From NCBI RefSeq assembly GCF_003031265.1, contig NZ_CP019966.1:2542001-2606000 (forward strand): DNA of 64,000 bases. The letters run 5' to 3'. The DNA comes from Rhodopseudomonas palustris. Its GTDB lineage: Bacteria; Pseudomonadota; Alphaproteobacteria; Rhizobiales; Xanthobacteraceae. Position 1 is the first letter of the stretch. Every line of letters begins with the position of its first letter. Shown piece after piece: positions 25,582 to 35,267 of the stretch. The translations under genes and the position numbers were made by a program. The notes below the pieces were generated by a model. That model saw nothing but the letters and a program-made list of their open reading frames with translations, was not told the origin of the DNA and made no database searches.

Positions 25582-26979
25582 GTGAGCCTGGCCCGTCTTG
25601 CCACACCCAAGGATCGCTCGCCCAAGGCGTTGATCGATCTGATTGGGAACACGCCCCTGGTGCAACTGACCCGGCTGGATGCCGGTCCGTGCCGGTTGTT
25701 CGCCAAACTCGAAGGCCAGAATCCAGGGGGGTCGATCAAGGATCGCCCGGCGCTGGCGATGATCGAGGCGTTCGAGCGCAGCGGCGAGCTGCGGCCGGGA
25801 GGGACCCTGGTCGAAGCCACCGCCGGCAACACCGGCCTCGGCCTAGCGCTGATCGCCGCGCTCAAAGGCTATCGTCTGGTTCTGGTCATCCCGGACAAAA
25901 TGAGCCGCGAAAAGGTTCTGCACCTGAAGGCGATGGGCGCCGAGGTGGTGATGACCCGCTCCGACGTCGGTAAGGGACACCCGGCTTACTATCAGGATCT
26001 CGCCGAGAAGATCACCGCGGAAACCCCGGGCGCGGTGTTCGTCAATCAGTTCGCCAATCCGGCCAATCCGCTGGCCCACGAATACGGCACCGCGCCGGAA
26101 ATCTGGGAGCAGATGGATCGCCGCGTCGACGCGGTGGTGTGCGGCATCGGATCCGGTGGCACGCTGACCGGAATCGGGCGGTTCTTTCAGCGCGCCTCGC
26201 CGACGACCGAGATCATTCTGGCCGATCCGAAAGGCTCGGTGCTGGTCGACGTTGTCGAAGGGCGCGAACCCGGCCCGGTCGGAAGCTGGCTGGTCGAAGG
26301 CATCGGCGAGGATTTCGTACCGAGCAATGCCGAGCTGAAGCTGGTGGCGCGTGGCTACACGGTCACCGATGCCGAATCCTTCCACGCCGCGCGTGAACTG
26401 CTGCGACGGGAGGGGATTCTCGCCGGCTCGTCGTCCGGCACGCTGCTGGCGGCTGCGCTGCGCTATTGCCGCGAGCAGACCAGGCCGAAGCGGGTGGTGA
26501 CGCTGCTGCCGGACGGCGGCAACAAATATTTGTCGAAGATGTTCAACGACACCTGGATGGCCGATCAAGGCTTCGTGCCGCGTCGGCACGACGGCGATCT
26601 GCGCGACCTGATCGTACGCCGCCACGACGAAGGCGCTTCGATCACGGTCGCTCCCGAGGATACGCTGAACTTCGCCTATTCGCGGATGAAGCTCTACGAA
26701 GTGTCGCAACTGCCGGTGCTGGTCGACGACCGCGTCGTCGGCATCATCGACGAGTCCGATCTGCTGATGGCGACGATCGGCGATCCGGCCAAATTCGCCG
26801 AACCGGTGCATTCGGCGATGAGCAAGCGGGTCGAGACCGTCGAGGCGTCGGCACCATTCGAAAGCCTGATGCCGGTGTTCGACCGCGGCCACGTCGTCGT
26901 GGTCGTCGACGGCTCGCGCTTCCTCGGTCTGATCACCCGGATCGACCTGATCAATCATTTGCGTAGCAAGGTGCACTGA
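25582..26979 (+). CDS. Cystathionine beta-synthase (PLP domain plus CBS pair)
   Basis: This 465-residue protein has a type II PLP fold with the cofactor lysine Lys53 (NPGGSIKDR), the phosphate loop ATAGNTG and GIGSGGTLTG. Two C-terminal CBS repeats (about residues 335-460) probably bind an adenosyl effector such as SAM. It condenses serine with homocysteine to cystathionine, or acts as a cysteine synthase. The GTG at 25582 has a purine-rich site before it. A 16-residue longer form from GTG 25534 is less likely. The next gene, a cystathionine gamma-lyase type enzyme, starts after one base, so this is a reverse transsulfuration operon moving methionine sulfur to cysteine. Confidence 0.9.
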   Translation: MSLARLATPKDRSPKALIDLIGNTPLVQLTRLDAGPCRLFAKLEGQNPGGSIKDRPALAMIEAFERSGELRPGGTLVEATAGNTGLGLALIAALKGYRLVLVIPDKMSREKVLHLKAMGAEVVMTRSDVGKGHPAYYQDLAEKITAETPGAVFVNQFANPANPLAHEYGTAPEIWEQMDRRVDAVVCGIGSGGTLTGIGRFFQRASPTTEIILADPKGSVLVDVVEGREPGPVGSWLVEGIGEDFVPSNAELKLVARGYTVTDAESFHAARELLRREGILAGSSSGTLLAAALRYCREQTRPKRVVTLLPDGGNKYLSKMFNDTWMADQGFVPRRHDGDLRDLIVRRHDEGASITVAPEDTLNFAYSRMKLYEVSQLPVLVDDRVVGIIDESDLLMATIGDPAKFAEPVHSAMSKRVETVEASAPFESLMPVFDRGHVVVVVDGSRFLGLITRIDLINHLRSKVH

Positions 26980-26980
26980 T

Positions 26981-28153
26981 ATGGACAAGACCACCAACCT
27001 GCGGCAGCGCGGGGCCAACACCCGTGCGGTGCACGGCGGCCAGCATTTCGATCCGTCGACCGGCGCGGTGACGACGCCGATCTACGCCACGTCGACATTC
27101 GTTCAGTCGGCGCCGGGCGTGCACAAGGGCTACGAATACGCGCGCTCGCAGAACCCGACGCGTGCCGCGTTCGAGGCCGCGATCGCCGACGCCGAGCGCG
27201 GCCACGCCGGCTTCGCTTTTGCCTCGGGCCTTGCGGCCGAGGCGGCGCTGTTGGAGATCGCCGGGCAGGGCAGCCACATCGTCGCGTCGGACGATCTCTA
27301 TGGCGGAAGCTGGCGGCTGTTCCATCGGGTGCGCAGCCATTCGGCCGGGCTGACCATTACCCATGTCGATCCCGCCAATCTCGACGCGCTGCGCGACGCC
27401 ATCCAGCCGAACACCGCCTTCATCTGGATCGAGACGCCCAGCAATCCGACGCTGCGCTTGGCTGATCTGGAAGCGATCGCCGCGATCGGCCGCGAGCGCG
27501 GCGTCCTCACCGTGGTCGACAACACCTTCGCGTCGCCGGCGGTACAGCGCCCGCTGGAGCACGGCATCGACATCGTGGTGCATTCGGTGACCAAGTACAT
27601 CGGCGGCCATTCCGACATCGTCGGTGGTGCGATCGTCGTTCGCGATCCGGAGCTGGCGCAGAAGCTGCAGTTCCTGCAGAACGCCACCGGCGGCATCCTC
27701 GATCCGTTCTCCAGCTTCCTGGCGCTGCGCGGCATCAAGACGTTGCCGCTGCGAGTGCACCGCCATAGTTCGAATGCACTGGCGGTGGCGCGCTGGCTCG
27801 ATGCCCATCCCAAGATCGAGCGGGTGGTCTATCCCGGGCTCAACAGCCATCCGCAGCACGCCCTCGCGGTGCGCCAGATGGATGGTGGCGGTGGCATGGT
27901 GGCAGCCTATCTGAAGGCCGACGAACAGCAGGTCGTCGACGTGCTGAGCCGATTCAGGCTGTTCGCGCTGGCGGAAAGTCTGGGCGCCGTGGAGAGCCTG
28001 GTCGGGCAGCCGTGGACCATGAGCCACGGCTCGCTGCCGGAAGCCGATCGGCTGGCGCGCCAGATCACACCTAATCTGATCCGGCTGTCGATCGGCATCG
28101 AAGACGTCGAAGATCTGACCGACGATCTCGAGCAGGCGCTGTCCATCTTGTGA
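26981..28153 (+). CDS. Cystathionine gamma-lyase/gamma-synthase
   Basis: This 390-residue Cys/Met PLP enzyme has the cofactor lysine Lys205 (SVTKYIGGHSD), the stacking tyrosine in DDLYGGS, the YARSQNPT phosphate motif, and SLGAVESLVGQP with MSHGSL, which are typical of gamma-lyases and gamma-synthases. It begins one base after the beta-synthase stop. In that context cleavage of cystathionine to cysteine, ammonia and 2-oxobutyrate is most likely. Gamma-synthase activity cannot be excluded from sequence. A clear terminator follows. Confidence 0.92.
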   Translation: MDKTTNLRQRGANTRAVHGGQHFDPSTGAVTTPIYATSTFVQSAPGVHKGYEYARSQNPTRAAFEAAIADAERGHAGFAFASGLAAEAALLEIAGQGSHIVASDDLYGGSWRLFHRVRSHSAGLTITHVDPANLDALRDAIQPNTAFIWIETPSNPTLRLADLEAIAAIGRERGVLTVVDNTFASPAVQRPLEHGIDIVVHSVTKYIGGHSDIVGGAIVVRDPELAQKLQFLQNATGGILDPFSSFLALRGIKTLPLRVHRHSSNALAVARWLDAHPKIERVVYPGLNSHPQHALAVRQMDGGGGMVAAYLKADEQQVVDVLSRFRLFALAESLGAVESLVGQPWTMSHGSLPEADRLARQITPNLIRLSIGIEDVEDLTDDLEQALSIL

Positions 28154-28190
28154 CGGGCCCGCTGGACAGCGAGATCTGAGCAAAGCAAAT

Positions 28191-28222
28191 CAGAGATGCC
28201 CGGCATGTGCCGAGCATCTCTG
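28191..28222 (+). terminator. Hairpin terminator of the transsulfuration operon
   Basis: A nine-base stem (cagagatgc/gcatctctg) encloses a five-base inner stem (cggca/tgccg). It lies 38 bases after the gamma-lyase stop, with ttgtc following. Confidence 0.7.
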
Positions 28223-28263
28223 TTGTCATCGGCGATCCAGTGAGGCGGAACGACCGTGGCGGC

Positions 28264-29310
28264 CTAATAGGCCGCCGCGAGGCCGGGCTTGATCGCATAT
28301 TCCTCCAGCAGATCGGCATGGTGACGTTCGGCCACGTCCGGGTGCGAGCGCAGACGGCCCTTGAGATAGTTGCGTCCGACCTCGCGGAACAACGGGTTCT
28401 GCGGATCCTGCGTGACGCCGCGGGCGTAGTCGGCGAGCTCCGACGGCAGCGTCAGCACCGGCACGGTGGCGTCGAGCCGTGCGCCGAGAAAAAACGCGAC
28501 CGATAGCCGGTCGGTGTCCGGCGGCGGAGATACCACCCGGTGCACATTGGCGCGCAGGGCACCGTTCGAGGCCAGCTCGAGGATCTCGCCGATATTGACC
28601 ACGAACGATCCCGGCAGCGGCGGCGCATCGATCCAGCCGTCGGCGGTTTCGACCTGCAAGCCGGCCACGGTGTCCTGCAGCAGGATCGTGACGAAGCCGG
28701 AATCCTTGTGGGCGCCGACGCCCTGGTCGCTCTCGTCCGCTGCTCGCCCGGGATAGCGGATGATCTTGATCAGCTGATTGGGCGAGGGCACGTAGATTGG
28801 CTCGAACACATCTTCGGATTGTCCGAGCGCGGCCGCGAACACCCGCAGCACTTTGATCGCCAGCTCCGTCACCTCCTGCTGATACCGTAGCAGCAGCGGC
28901 TTCAACTCCGGCAGTGAGTCGGGCCATTGGTTCGGTCCCTGCAGCCGGGTCCAGGCCGGCGCCGACCGGCTGAGCGGGAACGCCTCGCGTTCGGCCCCAA
29001 CATCGAGCTGTTCGCGCCAATCCGGCTGGCCGCGGGTGAATTCCCGGCCGGCGCGGGTGTAGCCGCGGAAATGCGGCGAGTTGATCATCTCGATCGCGAG
29101 CTTGTCCGCCTCCGGAAGGGCAAAGAAGTTGCGCGAGGCAAACAGCACGTCGCGGATCAGCCGGTCAGAGATGCCGTGACCGACAAGGTAAAAGAATCCG
29201 GGACCGAAGGCGGCGTTGCGGACATCGCGGAGAAATTCCGCCCGCGCGGCGGTGTCGCTGCGAAACCGGCTGAGGTCGAGGACGGGAAGCTGTGAGGGCG
29301 AGGCTGTCAT
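28264..29310 (-). CDS. 2-oxoglutarate/Fe(II)-dependent dioxygenase, isopenicillin-N-synthase-like
   Basis: This 348-residue protein has the DIOX_N and 2OG-FeII_Oxy regions. The iron ligands are His and Asp in GAHKDSGF and His in NVHRVVSP, and the oxoglutarate arginine is in DRLSVAFF. Such enzymes hydroxylate or ring-close small molecules with oxygen and 2-oxoglutarate. It stands alone between the transsulfuration operon (convergent) and metQ (divergent). A part in opening an organosulfur compound is suggested only by location. The family is too broad to name a substrate. Confidence 0.88.
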   Translation of the reverse strand: MTASPSQLPVLDLSRFRSDTAARAEFLRDVRNAAFGPGFFYLVGHGISDRLIRDVLFASRNFFALPEADKLAIEMINSPHFRGYTRAGREFTRGQPDWREQLDVGAEREAFPLSRSAPAWTRLQGPNQWPDSLPELKPLLLRYQQEVTELAIKVLRVFAAALGQSEDVFEPIYVPSPNQLIKIIRYPGRAADESDQGVGAHKDSGFVTILLQDTVAGLQVETADGWIDAPPLPGSFVVNIGEILELASNGALRANVHRVVSPPPDTDRLSVAFFLGARLDATVPVLTLPSELADYARGVTQDPQNPLFREVGRNYLKGRLRSHPDVAERHHADLLEEYAIKPGLAAAY

Positions 29311-29805
29311 CGATTGGCTCCAACTATAGCGGCTGCTTCGAATGATGCGTGCGTGCCGACATGCTGTCGAGGCTTCGGCGAAAATAGCATCGGTCGTGCT
29401 GCCGATCAGTGTTGGTCCGCTGGGTTTATTTCCTCGCTGATGCGCTTCGTAGTTGGTCCTGCTTCCGAGAGCATCGGTGTTCTCGAAGCCGAAGCGGCGC
29501 GTATCGCCTGCGGGCCGATATCGATCGTTGGCAGCTTAGTTGTACTCAAAATTACCGATTGGATGCCTGATGTCGAATCTCGCGTGGATTTCGAAGAAGC
29601 TTATCTGCAGAGCAACTAATTTGGATGGCTTTACTACTGACGAAAATTGAAAACGCTGGGAGCGCCATCTAGCATCGGTGATCGTCGATCGGGCGCCGCA
29701 GTTGATGTTGGCGGCCACGTGATCGGTTGGGCTGACCTCGGTCGCGGGCATCGCCATGCCCGCACACTGCAGGCATCTTTGAAATTGGGAAGGGAATTTA
29801 TCTTG
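29311..29805. other. Divergent intergenic region upstream of metQ
   Basis: These 495 bases hold no gene I can support. They are AT-richer around 29530-29650 and carry two copies of TTAGTT (29536-29541 on plus, 29614-29619 on minus), a hexamer that recurs near other sulfur genes in this window. No riboswitch was recognised. Confidence 0.45.
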
Positions 29806-30588
29806 ATGCGACCGCTCGTATTCTCCGTCATTCTCGCCGCCGCGATCGGGGCCGGAAATCCTGCCGGCGCCGAGACCATCCGCGTCGGCGTCACCAGCGG
29901 TCCGCATGCGCAGATCACCGAGGCTCTTGTTCCGGTCGCCAAGGCCAAGGGGCTCGACGTCAAGCTGGTGGAGTTCTCCGACGGTGCGCTGATCGATGTT
30001 GCCACCCATAATGGCGAGCTCGACGCTAACGCCTTCCAACATACGCCTTATCTCGATCAGCAAAACCGCGACCGCGGGCTCGACATCGTCTCGGTCGGCC
30101 GCACTATCCTGCTGCCGATGGCCGGCTATTCCCGCAAGCATAAGTCGCTGGCGGATCTGCCGGTCGGCGCCAAGATCTCGATTCCGAACGATCCCACCAA
30201 TGGCGGGCGGGCGCTCAAGTTGCTGGAAGCGGGCGGCGTGATCAAGCTCGCGCCGGGCAGCAATTTCAGCGCGACCGAACTCGACATCGTCGACAATCCG
30301 AAGAAGGTGAAGATTCTGGCGATGGAAACCGCGCAGCTGCCGCGGTCGCTGGAAGACGTCGACTTTTCGGTCATCACCTCGTTCTTCGCCCTGAGTGCGG
30401 GTCTTGTTCCCAATCGGGATTCGCTGCTGATTGAAAGCCAGCAGTCCGATTACGTCTGCCTGATCGGGGTCGCTCGCAAGGATGCGGACAAGCCTTGGGT
30501 CAAGACCTTGGTCGAGAGCTATCAGTCGCCCGAGGTAAAGCAATTCATCGCGACGAAATTCAACGGCAATATCCTGGCGGCGTGGTGA
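29806..30588 (+). CDS. metQ: Methionine ABC transporter substrate-binding protein
   Basis: This 260-residue NlpA/MetQ-family protein has a cleavable signal peptide (MRPLVFSVILAAAIG..., cut near AGAET) without a lipobox. Hallmarks are VTSGPHAQI, FQHTPYLDQ, IPNDPTNGGRAL and AMETAQLPRSLED. It binds methionine or a related compound in the periplasm. The start at 29806 follows gggaaggga and places the signal peptide first; an upstream start at 29647 would not. metN and metI follow without gaps, so the importer is complete. Confidence 0.92.
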   Translation: MRPLVFSVILAAAIGAGNPAGAETIRVGVTSGPHAQITEALVPVAKAKGLDVKLVEFSDGALIDVATHNGELDANAFQHTPYLDQQNRDRGLDIVSVGRTILLPMAGYSRKHKSLADLPVGAKISIPNDPTNGGRALKLLEAGGVIKLAPGSNFSATELDIVDNPKKVKILAMETAQLPRSLEDVDFSVITSFFALSAGLVPNRDSLLIESQQSDYVCLIGVARKDADKPWVKTLVESYQSPEVKQFIATKFNGNILAAW

Positions 30589-30596
30589 CCGATCGG

Positions 30597-31730
30597 ATGA
30601 ACGCGCTCCCGCCACCATCCGAATTTCATCTCGTCGCCGGCGGAGCTGACGCCTCCCGGGACGCGGTGATCCGGATCGAGCATCTCAGCAAGACATTTTC
30701 GGACGCCGCCGGGCCGGTGCTCGACGACGTCTCACTCACGATCAGTCGCGGCGAAATCCACGGCATCATCGGCAGGTCGGGAGCTGGCAAAAGCACGCTG
30801 GTCCGCTGCATCAATCTGCTGGAGCGGCCGACCGCAGGGCGGGTGATCGTCTCGGGCCGAGAGATCACCAGCCTGCGCGGCCGTGCGCTGCGCAATGCGC
30901 GGCGTGATATCGGCATGATCTTCCAGCACTTCAACGTGCTGTCGTCGCACACGGTCGCCGGCAACGTCGCGCTGCCATTTAAGGTGGCGGGGCTGCCGCG
31001 CGCGGAGATCGCTCGGCGGATTCCGCCACTGCTCGATCTGGTGGGGCTTGCTCACAAAGCGGACGCGTATCCGTCTGAATTGTCGGGCGGTCAGAAACAG
31101 CGAGTCGGAATTGCCCGGGCGCTTGCGCTCGATCCGTCTGTGCTGCTGTGCGACGAAGCAACCTCGGCGCTCGATCCAGAGACCACCGACCAAATCTTGG
31201 CGCTGCTGCGCGACATCAATCGCAAGCTCGGCCTCACCATCGTCCTGATCACTCACGAGATGCACGTGGTGCGTGACATCGCCACCCGCGTGGCGGTGCT
31301 CGATCATGGCCGGGTGGTGGAGGAGGGCGCGACATTCGATGTGCTGGCGTTTCCGAAATCAGCGGTGGCGCGGTCGTTCCTGTCCGGCCTTGTGGCGCAC
31401 GAATTGCCGCCACCGGTGGCGGCGCAGCTCCTGCCGGAGGCCGTGCCCGGCAGCGATCCGGTGCTGCGCATCGTGTTCACCGGAACCGCGGCGCACGACC
31501 CGATCGTTGCTGATCTCGTGTCGGTGTTCGGCATCCAGCCCAATATTCTGCACGGGCGGATTGATTACGTCGGCGACCGGCCGCTCGGCGTGCTGACGCT
31601 GGTGGCGGGCGGGGCCGGCGACAAGTTGCCCGCCGTGCTGTCGCATCTTTCCTCCCTCGGATTAGTCGTGGAAGTCATCGGTCATGCCGTTCGATCTGCT
31701 GTCGCCCGCCGTCACAGCGCTGCTCGTTGA
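30597..31730 (+). CDS. metN: Methionine ABC transporter ATPase
   Basis: This 377-residue ABC ATPase has Walker A GRSGAGKS, the signature LSGGQKQR, Walker B LLCDEATSALD and a C-terminal NIL domain (from about residue 290), which is the regulatory methionine-binding module of MetN. The ATG at 30597 is used. A GTG at 30585 overlapping the metQ stop (GTGA) is an equally plausible coupled start. The 3' end overlaps metI by 47 bases. Confidence 0.92.
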   Translation: MNALPPPSEFHLVAGGADASRDAVIRIEHLSKTFSDAAGPVLDDVSLTISRGEIHGIIGRSGAGKSTLVRCINLLERPTAGRVIVSGREITSLRGRALRNARRDIGMIFQHFNVLSSHTVAGNVALPFKVAGLPRAEIARRIPPLLDLVGLAHKADAYPSELSGGQKQRVGIARALALDPSVLLCDEATSALDPETTDQILALLRDINRKLGLTIVLITHEMHVVRDIATRVAVLDHGRVVEEGATFDVLAFPKSAVARSFLSGLVAHELPPPVAAQLLPEAVPGSDPVLRIVFTGTAAHDPIVADLVSVFGIQPNILHGRIDYVGDRPLGVLTLVAGGAGDKLPAVLSHLSSLGLVVEVIGHAVRSAVARRHSAAR

Positions 31731-32385
31731 GTCGCTCAAACAGACCGCCTACATGGTCTCGGTCGCGGCCGTGGTCTCGACTGCGCTCGGCCTGCCGCTT
31801 GGCGTCCTGCTGGTGGTGACGTCGCCGGGCCACATTCTGCCGCTGCCGATCTTCAATCGGGTGCTCGGCACGGTGGTCAACTTGGTCCGGTCGACGCCCT
31901 TCATCATCCTGATGGTGGCGATCATCCCGTTCACGCGCTTCGTCGCCGGAAGCTCGGTCGGCACCAGTGCCGCGATTGTTCCCCTCACTGTGGCTATCAC
32001 GCCGCTGTTCGCGCGGCTTGCCGAGACCGCGATGCGTGAGGTCGATCGGGGGCTGATTGAAGCGGCCGAGGCGATTGGAGCGTCGCCGCTGCAGATCATC
32101 GTCCGCGTGATTATCCCGGAAGCGCTGCCGAGCATCGTGGCCGGGCAGACCGTCGCGCTGGTCAGCCTGATCGGCTACTCGGCGATGGCCGGCACCGTCG
32201 GCGGCGGTGGCCTCGGCGATCTCGGCGTGCGGTTCGGCTATCAGCGCTTCATGCCCGAGGTGATGGCTGCGGTCGTGATCGTGCTCGTCGCCATCGTTCA
32301 GTCCGTTCAGTTGCTCGGCGACGCGGCTGCGCGCGCCGTCAATCACCGTATCGCCCGCGGCAAGCGATCGGCATCCCGCGCTTAA
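31684..32385 (+). CDS. metI: Methionine ABC transporter permease
   Basis: This 233-residue membrane protein has five or so hydrophobic segments and the MetI loop EAAEAIGASPLQII that contacts MetN. It also has RSTPFIILM and GYSAMAGTVGGGGLGDL, typical of the family. The gene starts inside metN and ends 35 bases before a sulfhydrylase gene. The operon may therefore continue through the sulfhydrylase and the second DK pair. Confidence 0.92.
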   Translation: MPFDLLSPAVTALLVESLKQTAYMVSVAAVVSTALGLPLGVLLVVTSPGHILPLPIFNRVLGTVVNLVRSTPFIILMVAIIPFTRFVAGSSVGTSAAIVPLTVAITPLFARLAETAMREVDRGLIEAAEAIGASPLQIIVRVIIPEALPSIVAGQTVALVSLIGYSAMAGTVGGGGLGDLGVRFGYQRFMPEVMAAVVIVLVAIVQSVQLLGDAAARAVNHRIARGKRSASRA

Positions 32386-32420
32386 TTTCAGGCCGTAGCT
32401 CTATTTCGAAGGAAGACCTC

Positions 32421-33734
32421 ATGTCGCTGCAAACTGTGCAACCACTGCTTCCTGGCAATATCGATACGCTCGCGCTCCACGGCGGCTCGTTTCGCGCCGA
32501 TCCGGCCACCGGCGCCACGCAGGTGCCGATCTATCAGAGCACATCGTTCGATCTGCAGACCACCGAACGTGCCGACCGGCTGGTGAATTTCGAGGAGTTC
32601 GGCTTCGTCTATTCGCGCATCGGCAATCCGACCGCGCATGTGCTGGAGGAACGGCTCGCCGCCCTTGAAGGCGGCGCCGCGGCGCTGGCGCTGGCCTCGG
32701 GGCAGGCTGCGGTGGCGCTGTCGGTGCTGACGCTCGTGCAGGCCGGCGACAACATCGTCACCGGAACGGATCTCTACGGCGGCACCTGGAATTTCTTCGC
32801 CAACCGGCTGAAGCAGTTCGGCATCGAGGCGCGTTTCGTCGATCCGTCCGACCCCGAGGCGTTCCGCGCCGCCACCGACGATCGCACTCGGCTGTATTTC
32901 GGCGAGACCTTGCCGAACCCGAAGCTCAACGTGTTTCCGATCCGCGAAGTCGCCGACATCGGCCGCAGCTTCGGCATTCCGCTGATCATCGACAATACGG
33001 CGGCGCCGCTGCTGGCGCGGCCGATCGAGCATGGCGCGGCCATCGTGGTGCATTCGGCCACCAAATATATCGGAGGGCACGGCACCACGATTGGCGGCGT
33101 CATCATCGATAGCGGCCAGTTCCCGTGGGAGGAGTTCGCTGACCGTCATCGGCTGATCACAGGCCCCGATCCATCCTACAACGGCCGCAACTGGCCGGAC
33201 ATCGCGCGGCCGTTCGGTCCGGTTGCCTATGCGTTTGCGGCGCGCGCCGGCCTGTTGCGCGACCTTGGCCCGGCGTTGTCGCCGCAGAACGCGTTTCAGT
33301 TGATTCAGGGCGTCGAGACGCTGCCGCTGCGCATCCGTCAGCAGACTGCCAATGCGGCGCGGATCGCGGACTATCTGGCGCAGAATCCCAAGGTCGCGAA
33401 CGTGATCTATCCCGGCCTGCAGAGCGGCGAGGCGCGGCGCCGCGCCGACACCTATCTGAAAGGCGGCTACGGCGCGCTGGTCGGCTTCGAACTGCCGGGC
33501 GGCTTCACGGCGGGCCGACGCTTCATCGACTCGCTGAAGCTGTTGTTCCACGTCGCTAATATCGGCGACGCCCATAGTCTCGCGATCCACCCGTCGTCGA
33601 CGACGCATGCCCAGCTCGCGCCGGACAAGCAGCTCGCCGCCGGTGTCACGCCGGGCTACGTGCGGCTGTCGATCGGCATCGAGAGCGTCGACGACATTAT
33701 CGCCGACATCGCCCAGGCGCTCGACGCCACCTGA
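32421..33734 (+). CDS. O-acetylhomoserine sulfhydrylase
   Basis: This 437-residue PLP enzyme has all expected active-site features. Lys215 is in SATKYIGGHG, Tyr119 in LYGGTW and YSRIGNPT at 64-71. The C-terminal HPSSTTHAQL and the arginine in VRLSIGIE are also present. It makes homocysteine from sulfide, or methionine from methanethiol, using O-acetylhomoserine. It lies between metI (35 bases upstream) and the second nitrogenase-like D gene (15 bases downstream), so methanethiol released by that enzyme could be captured at once. It is the only fully canonical sulfhydrylase of the three here. Confidence 0.93.
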   Translation: MSLQTVQPLLPGNIDTLALHGGSFRADPATGATQVPIYQSTSFDLQTTERADRLVNFEEFGFVYSRIGNPTAHVLEERLAALEGGAAALALASGQAAVALSVLTLVQAGDNIVTGTDLYGGTWNFFANRLKQFGIEARFVDPSDPEAFRAATDDRTRLYFGETLPNPKLNVFPIREVADIGRSFGIPLIIDNTAAPLLARPIEHGAAIVVHSATKYIGGHGTTIGGVIIDSGQFPWEEFADRHRLITGPDPSYNGRNWPDIARPFGPVAYAFAARAGLLRDLGPALSPQNAFQLIQGVETLPLRIRQQTANAARIADYLAQNPKVANVIYPGLQSGEARRRADTYLKGGYGALVGFELPGGFTAGRRFIDSLKLLFHVANIGDAHSLAIHPSSTTHAQLAPDKQLAAGVTPGYVRLSIGIESVDDIIADIAQALDAT

Positions 33735-33749
33735 ATTTGCGAGGCGCAC

Positions 33750-35255
33750 ATGGCGCTCAATCTGAAGACTCCCCAGGTCGAAACCCGCGACCAGCGGCTC
33801 GGCACCATCACCCAGTGGGATGGCCGCGCCGGCCAGTTGGTCAAGGATTCGGCTTTCACTTATGGCTGCGCCAAGGGCTGCGAGAACGGGGGGCGACGGC
33901 TGTGCGAACAGTCGACGCCATTCGCGCAGGCGTCGATGTGCGCCGAGCACATCGCCGTCACCAACGCCACCATCATCCAGGATTCGGTGGTGGTGCAGCA
34001 TTCGCCGATCGGCTGCGCTGCCAGCCAGTCGTTCACCGCGCGCTACTACCGTGATCTTGCCGCTCGCCGTGGCTGGAAGCTGGAAGACCCGAAGTCGATC
34101 TGCACCAATCTCGGCGAGCAGGACATGGTGTTCGGCGGCGTCTCCCGCCTGGAGGACACCATCCGTGACGCCTATGAGCGCCACAAGCCGCGGGTGATTT
34201 TCGTGGCGACCTCGTGCGCCACCGGCATCATCGGCGACGATGTCGACGGCGCGGCCAAGCGAGTCGAAGATGAGATCGGCATTCCGGTCGTCACCCTGCA
34301 TTGCGAAGGGTTCAAATCGAAGCACTGGTCGAGCGGCTGGGACGTGATCGAGCACGGCATCCTGCGCCGCCTGGTGCCGTATCCGCGAACCAAGCAGCTA
34401 GATCTGATTAATGTCATCCATCTCGGCGGCCCCGACGTGTTCTCGCCGCTACTGAATCCGCTCGGGTTGCGGGTCAATCTGGTGATGGGCGGCAATACAC
34501 TGGAGCGGCTGGCGCAGATGTCGGAAGCCGCGGCGACGGTGACGATGTGTTTCGTGCTGTCGTATCTCGCCACCGGGCTCGAACAGGAGTTCGGCGTGCC
34601 GGAGGTGAGGGCGCCGCTGCCCTATGGGCTGGACGCCACCGATAACTGGCTGCGCGACATCGCGCGGCTGACCGGCACCTCCGACAAGGTCGAGGCGGTG
34701 ATCGAAAGCGAACGGGCACGCATCGCGCCGGAACTGGCACGTCTGCGCAAAGCGCTGACCGGGAAGCGTGGCTTCGTGGCGGCCGGTGCCGCATTCGCGC
34801 ACGGGCTGATCACGGATCTGCGCGAACTCGGCGTCACCGTCGACGATGCGTTCTCGTTCCACCACGATCCGACCACCGACTCAGGTGATCCGCAGCAGGA
34901 TTCGCTCGGCCACCTGGTCGACGCCTGGGGCGATATCCCGAACTATACGGTGAGCCCGGATCAGCATTTCCAGGCCCACGCAGCGCTGCTACGGGCCAAG
35001 CCTGACTTTGTGATCTGCCGACACACCGGCACGCTGGCGGTGCTGGCCGGGCGAATGGGCATTCCGGTGCTGCCGATTTTCTATTCCAACGACGGCCTCG
35101 GTTACGAAGGCCTGCTGACGATCGGCCGCGCCATCCTGCGCGTGCTGCCGCGTAAGCGGTTCTACGAAGACGTCGCCGCGCACAGCTCGTTTCCGTACCA
35201 GCCTTGGTGGTTGGCAGAGACCGATCCCTACGCGCCGATCACCGAGCCGACCTGA
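33750..35255 (+). CDS. marD: Nitrogenase-like D subunit, methylthio-alkane reductase type (copy 2)
   Basis: This 501-residue paralogue of the D protein at 16884 has cluster cysteines 64, 89 (SPIGC) and 156 (TSCATGIIGDD), the cofactor-type Cys267 (TMCFVLSYL) and the same N-terminal C-x3-C-x7-C (40, 44, 52). The motif EGFKSKHWSSG is shared by both copies. It is expected to hold the catalytic metallocofactor for thioether or similar C-S reduction. It lies directly behind a canonical sulfhydrylase. No dedicated H or B gene is adjacent, so it probably depends on the marB-marH operon. Confidence 0.86.
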   Translation: MALNLKTPQVETRDQRLGTITQWDGRAGQLVKDSAFTYGCAKGCENGGRRLCEQSTPFAQASMCAEHIAVTNATIIQDSVVVQHSPIGCAASQSFTARYYRDLAARRGWKLEDPKSICTNLGEQDMVFGGVSRLEDTIRDAYERHKPRVIFVATSCATGIIGDDVDGAAKRVEDEIGIPVVTLHCEGFKSKHWSSGWDVIEHGILRRLVPYPRTKQLDLINVIHLGGPDVFSPLLNPLGLRVNLVMGGNTLERLAQMSEAAATVTMCFVLSYLATGLEQEFGVPEVRAPLPYGLDATDNWLRDIARLTGTSDKVEAVIESERARIAPELARLRKALTGKRGFVAAGAAFAHGLITDLRELGVTVDDAFSFHHDPTTDSGDPQQDSLGHLVDAWGDIPNYTVSPDQHFQAHAALLRAKPDFVICRHTGTLAVLAGRMGIPVLPIFYSNDGLGYEGLLTIGRAILRVLPRKRFYEDVAAHSSFPYQPWWLAETDPYAPITEPT

Positions 35256-35267
35256 AAGAGTTCATTG

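Noticed and set aside
19838..32420. SAM-II (metA-type) or other methionine riboswitch in leaders of the sulfhydrylase, metQ and transsulfuration genes
   Set aside because: I searched the leaders by eye for the conserved SAM-II core and did not find it. A covariance-model search would settle this.
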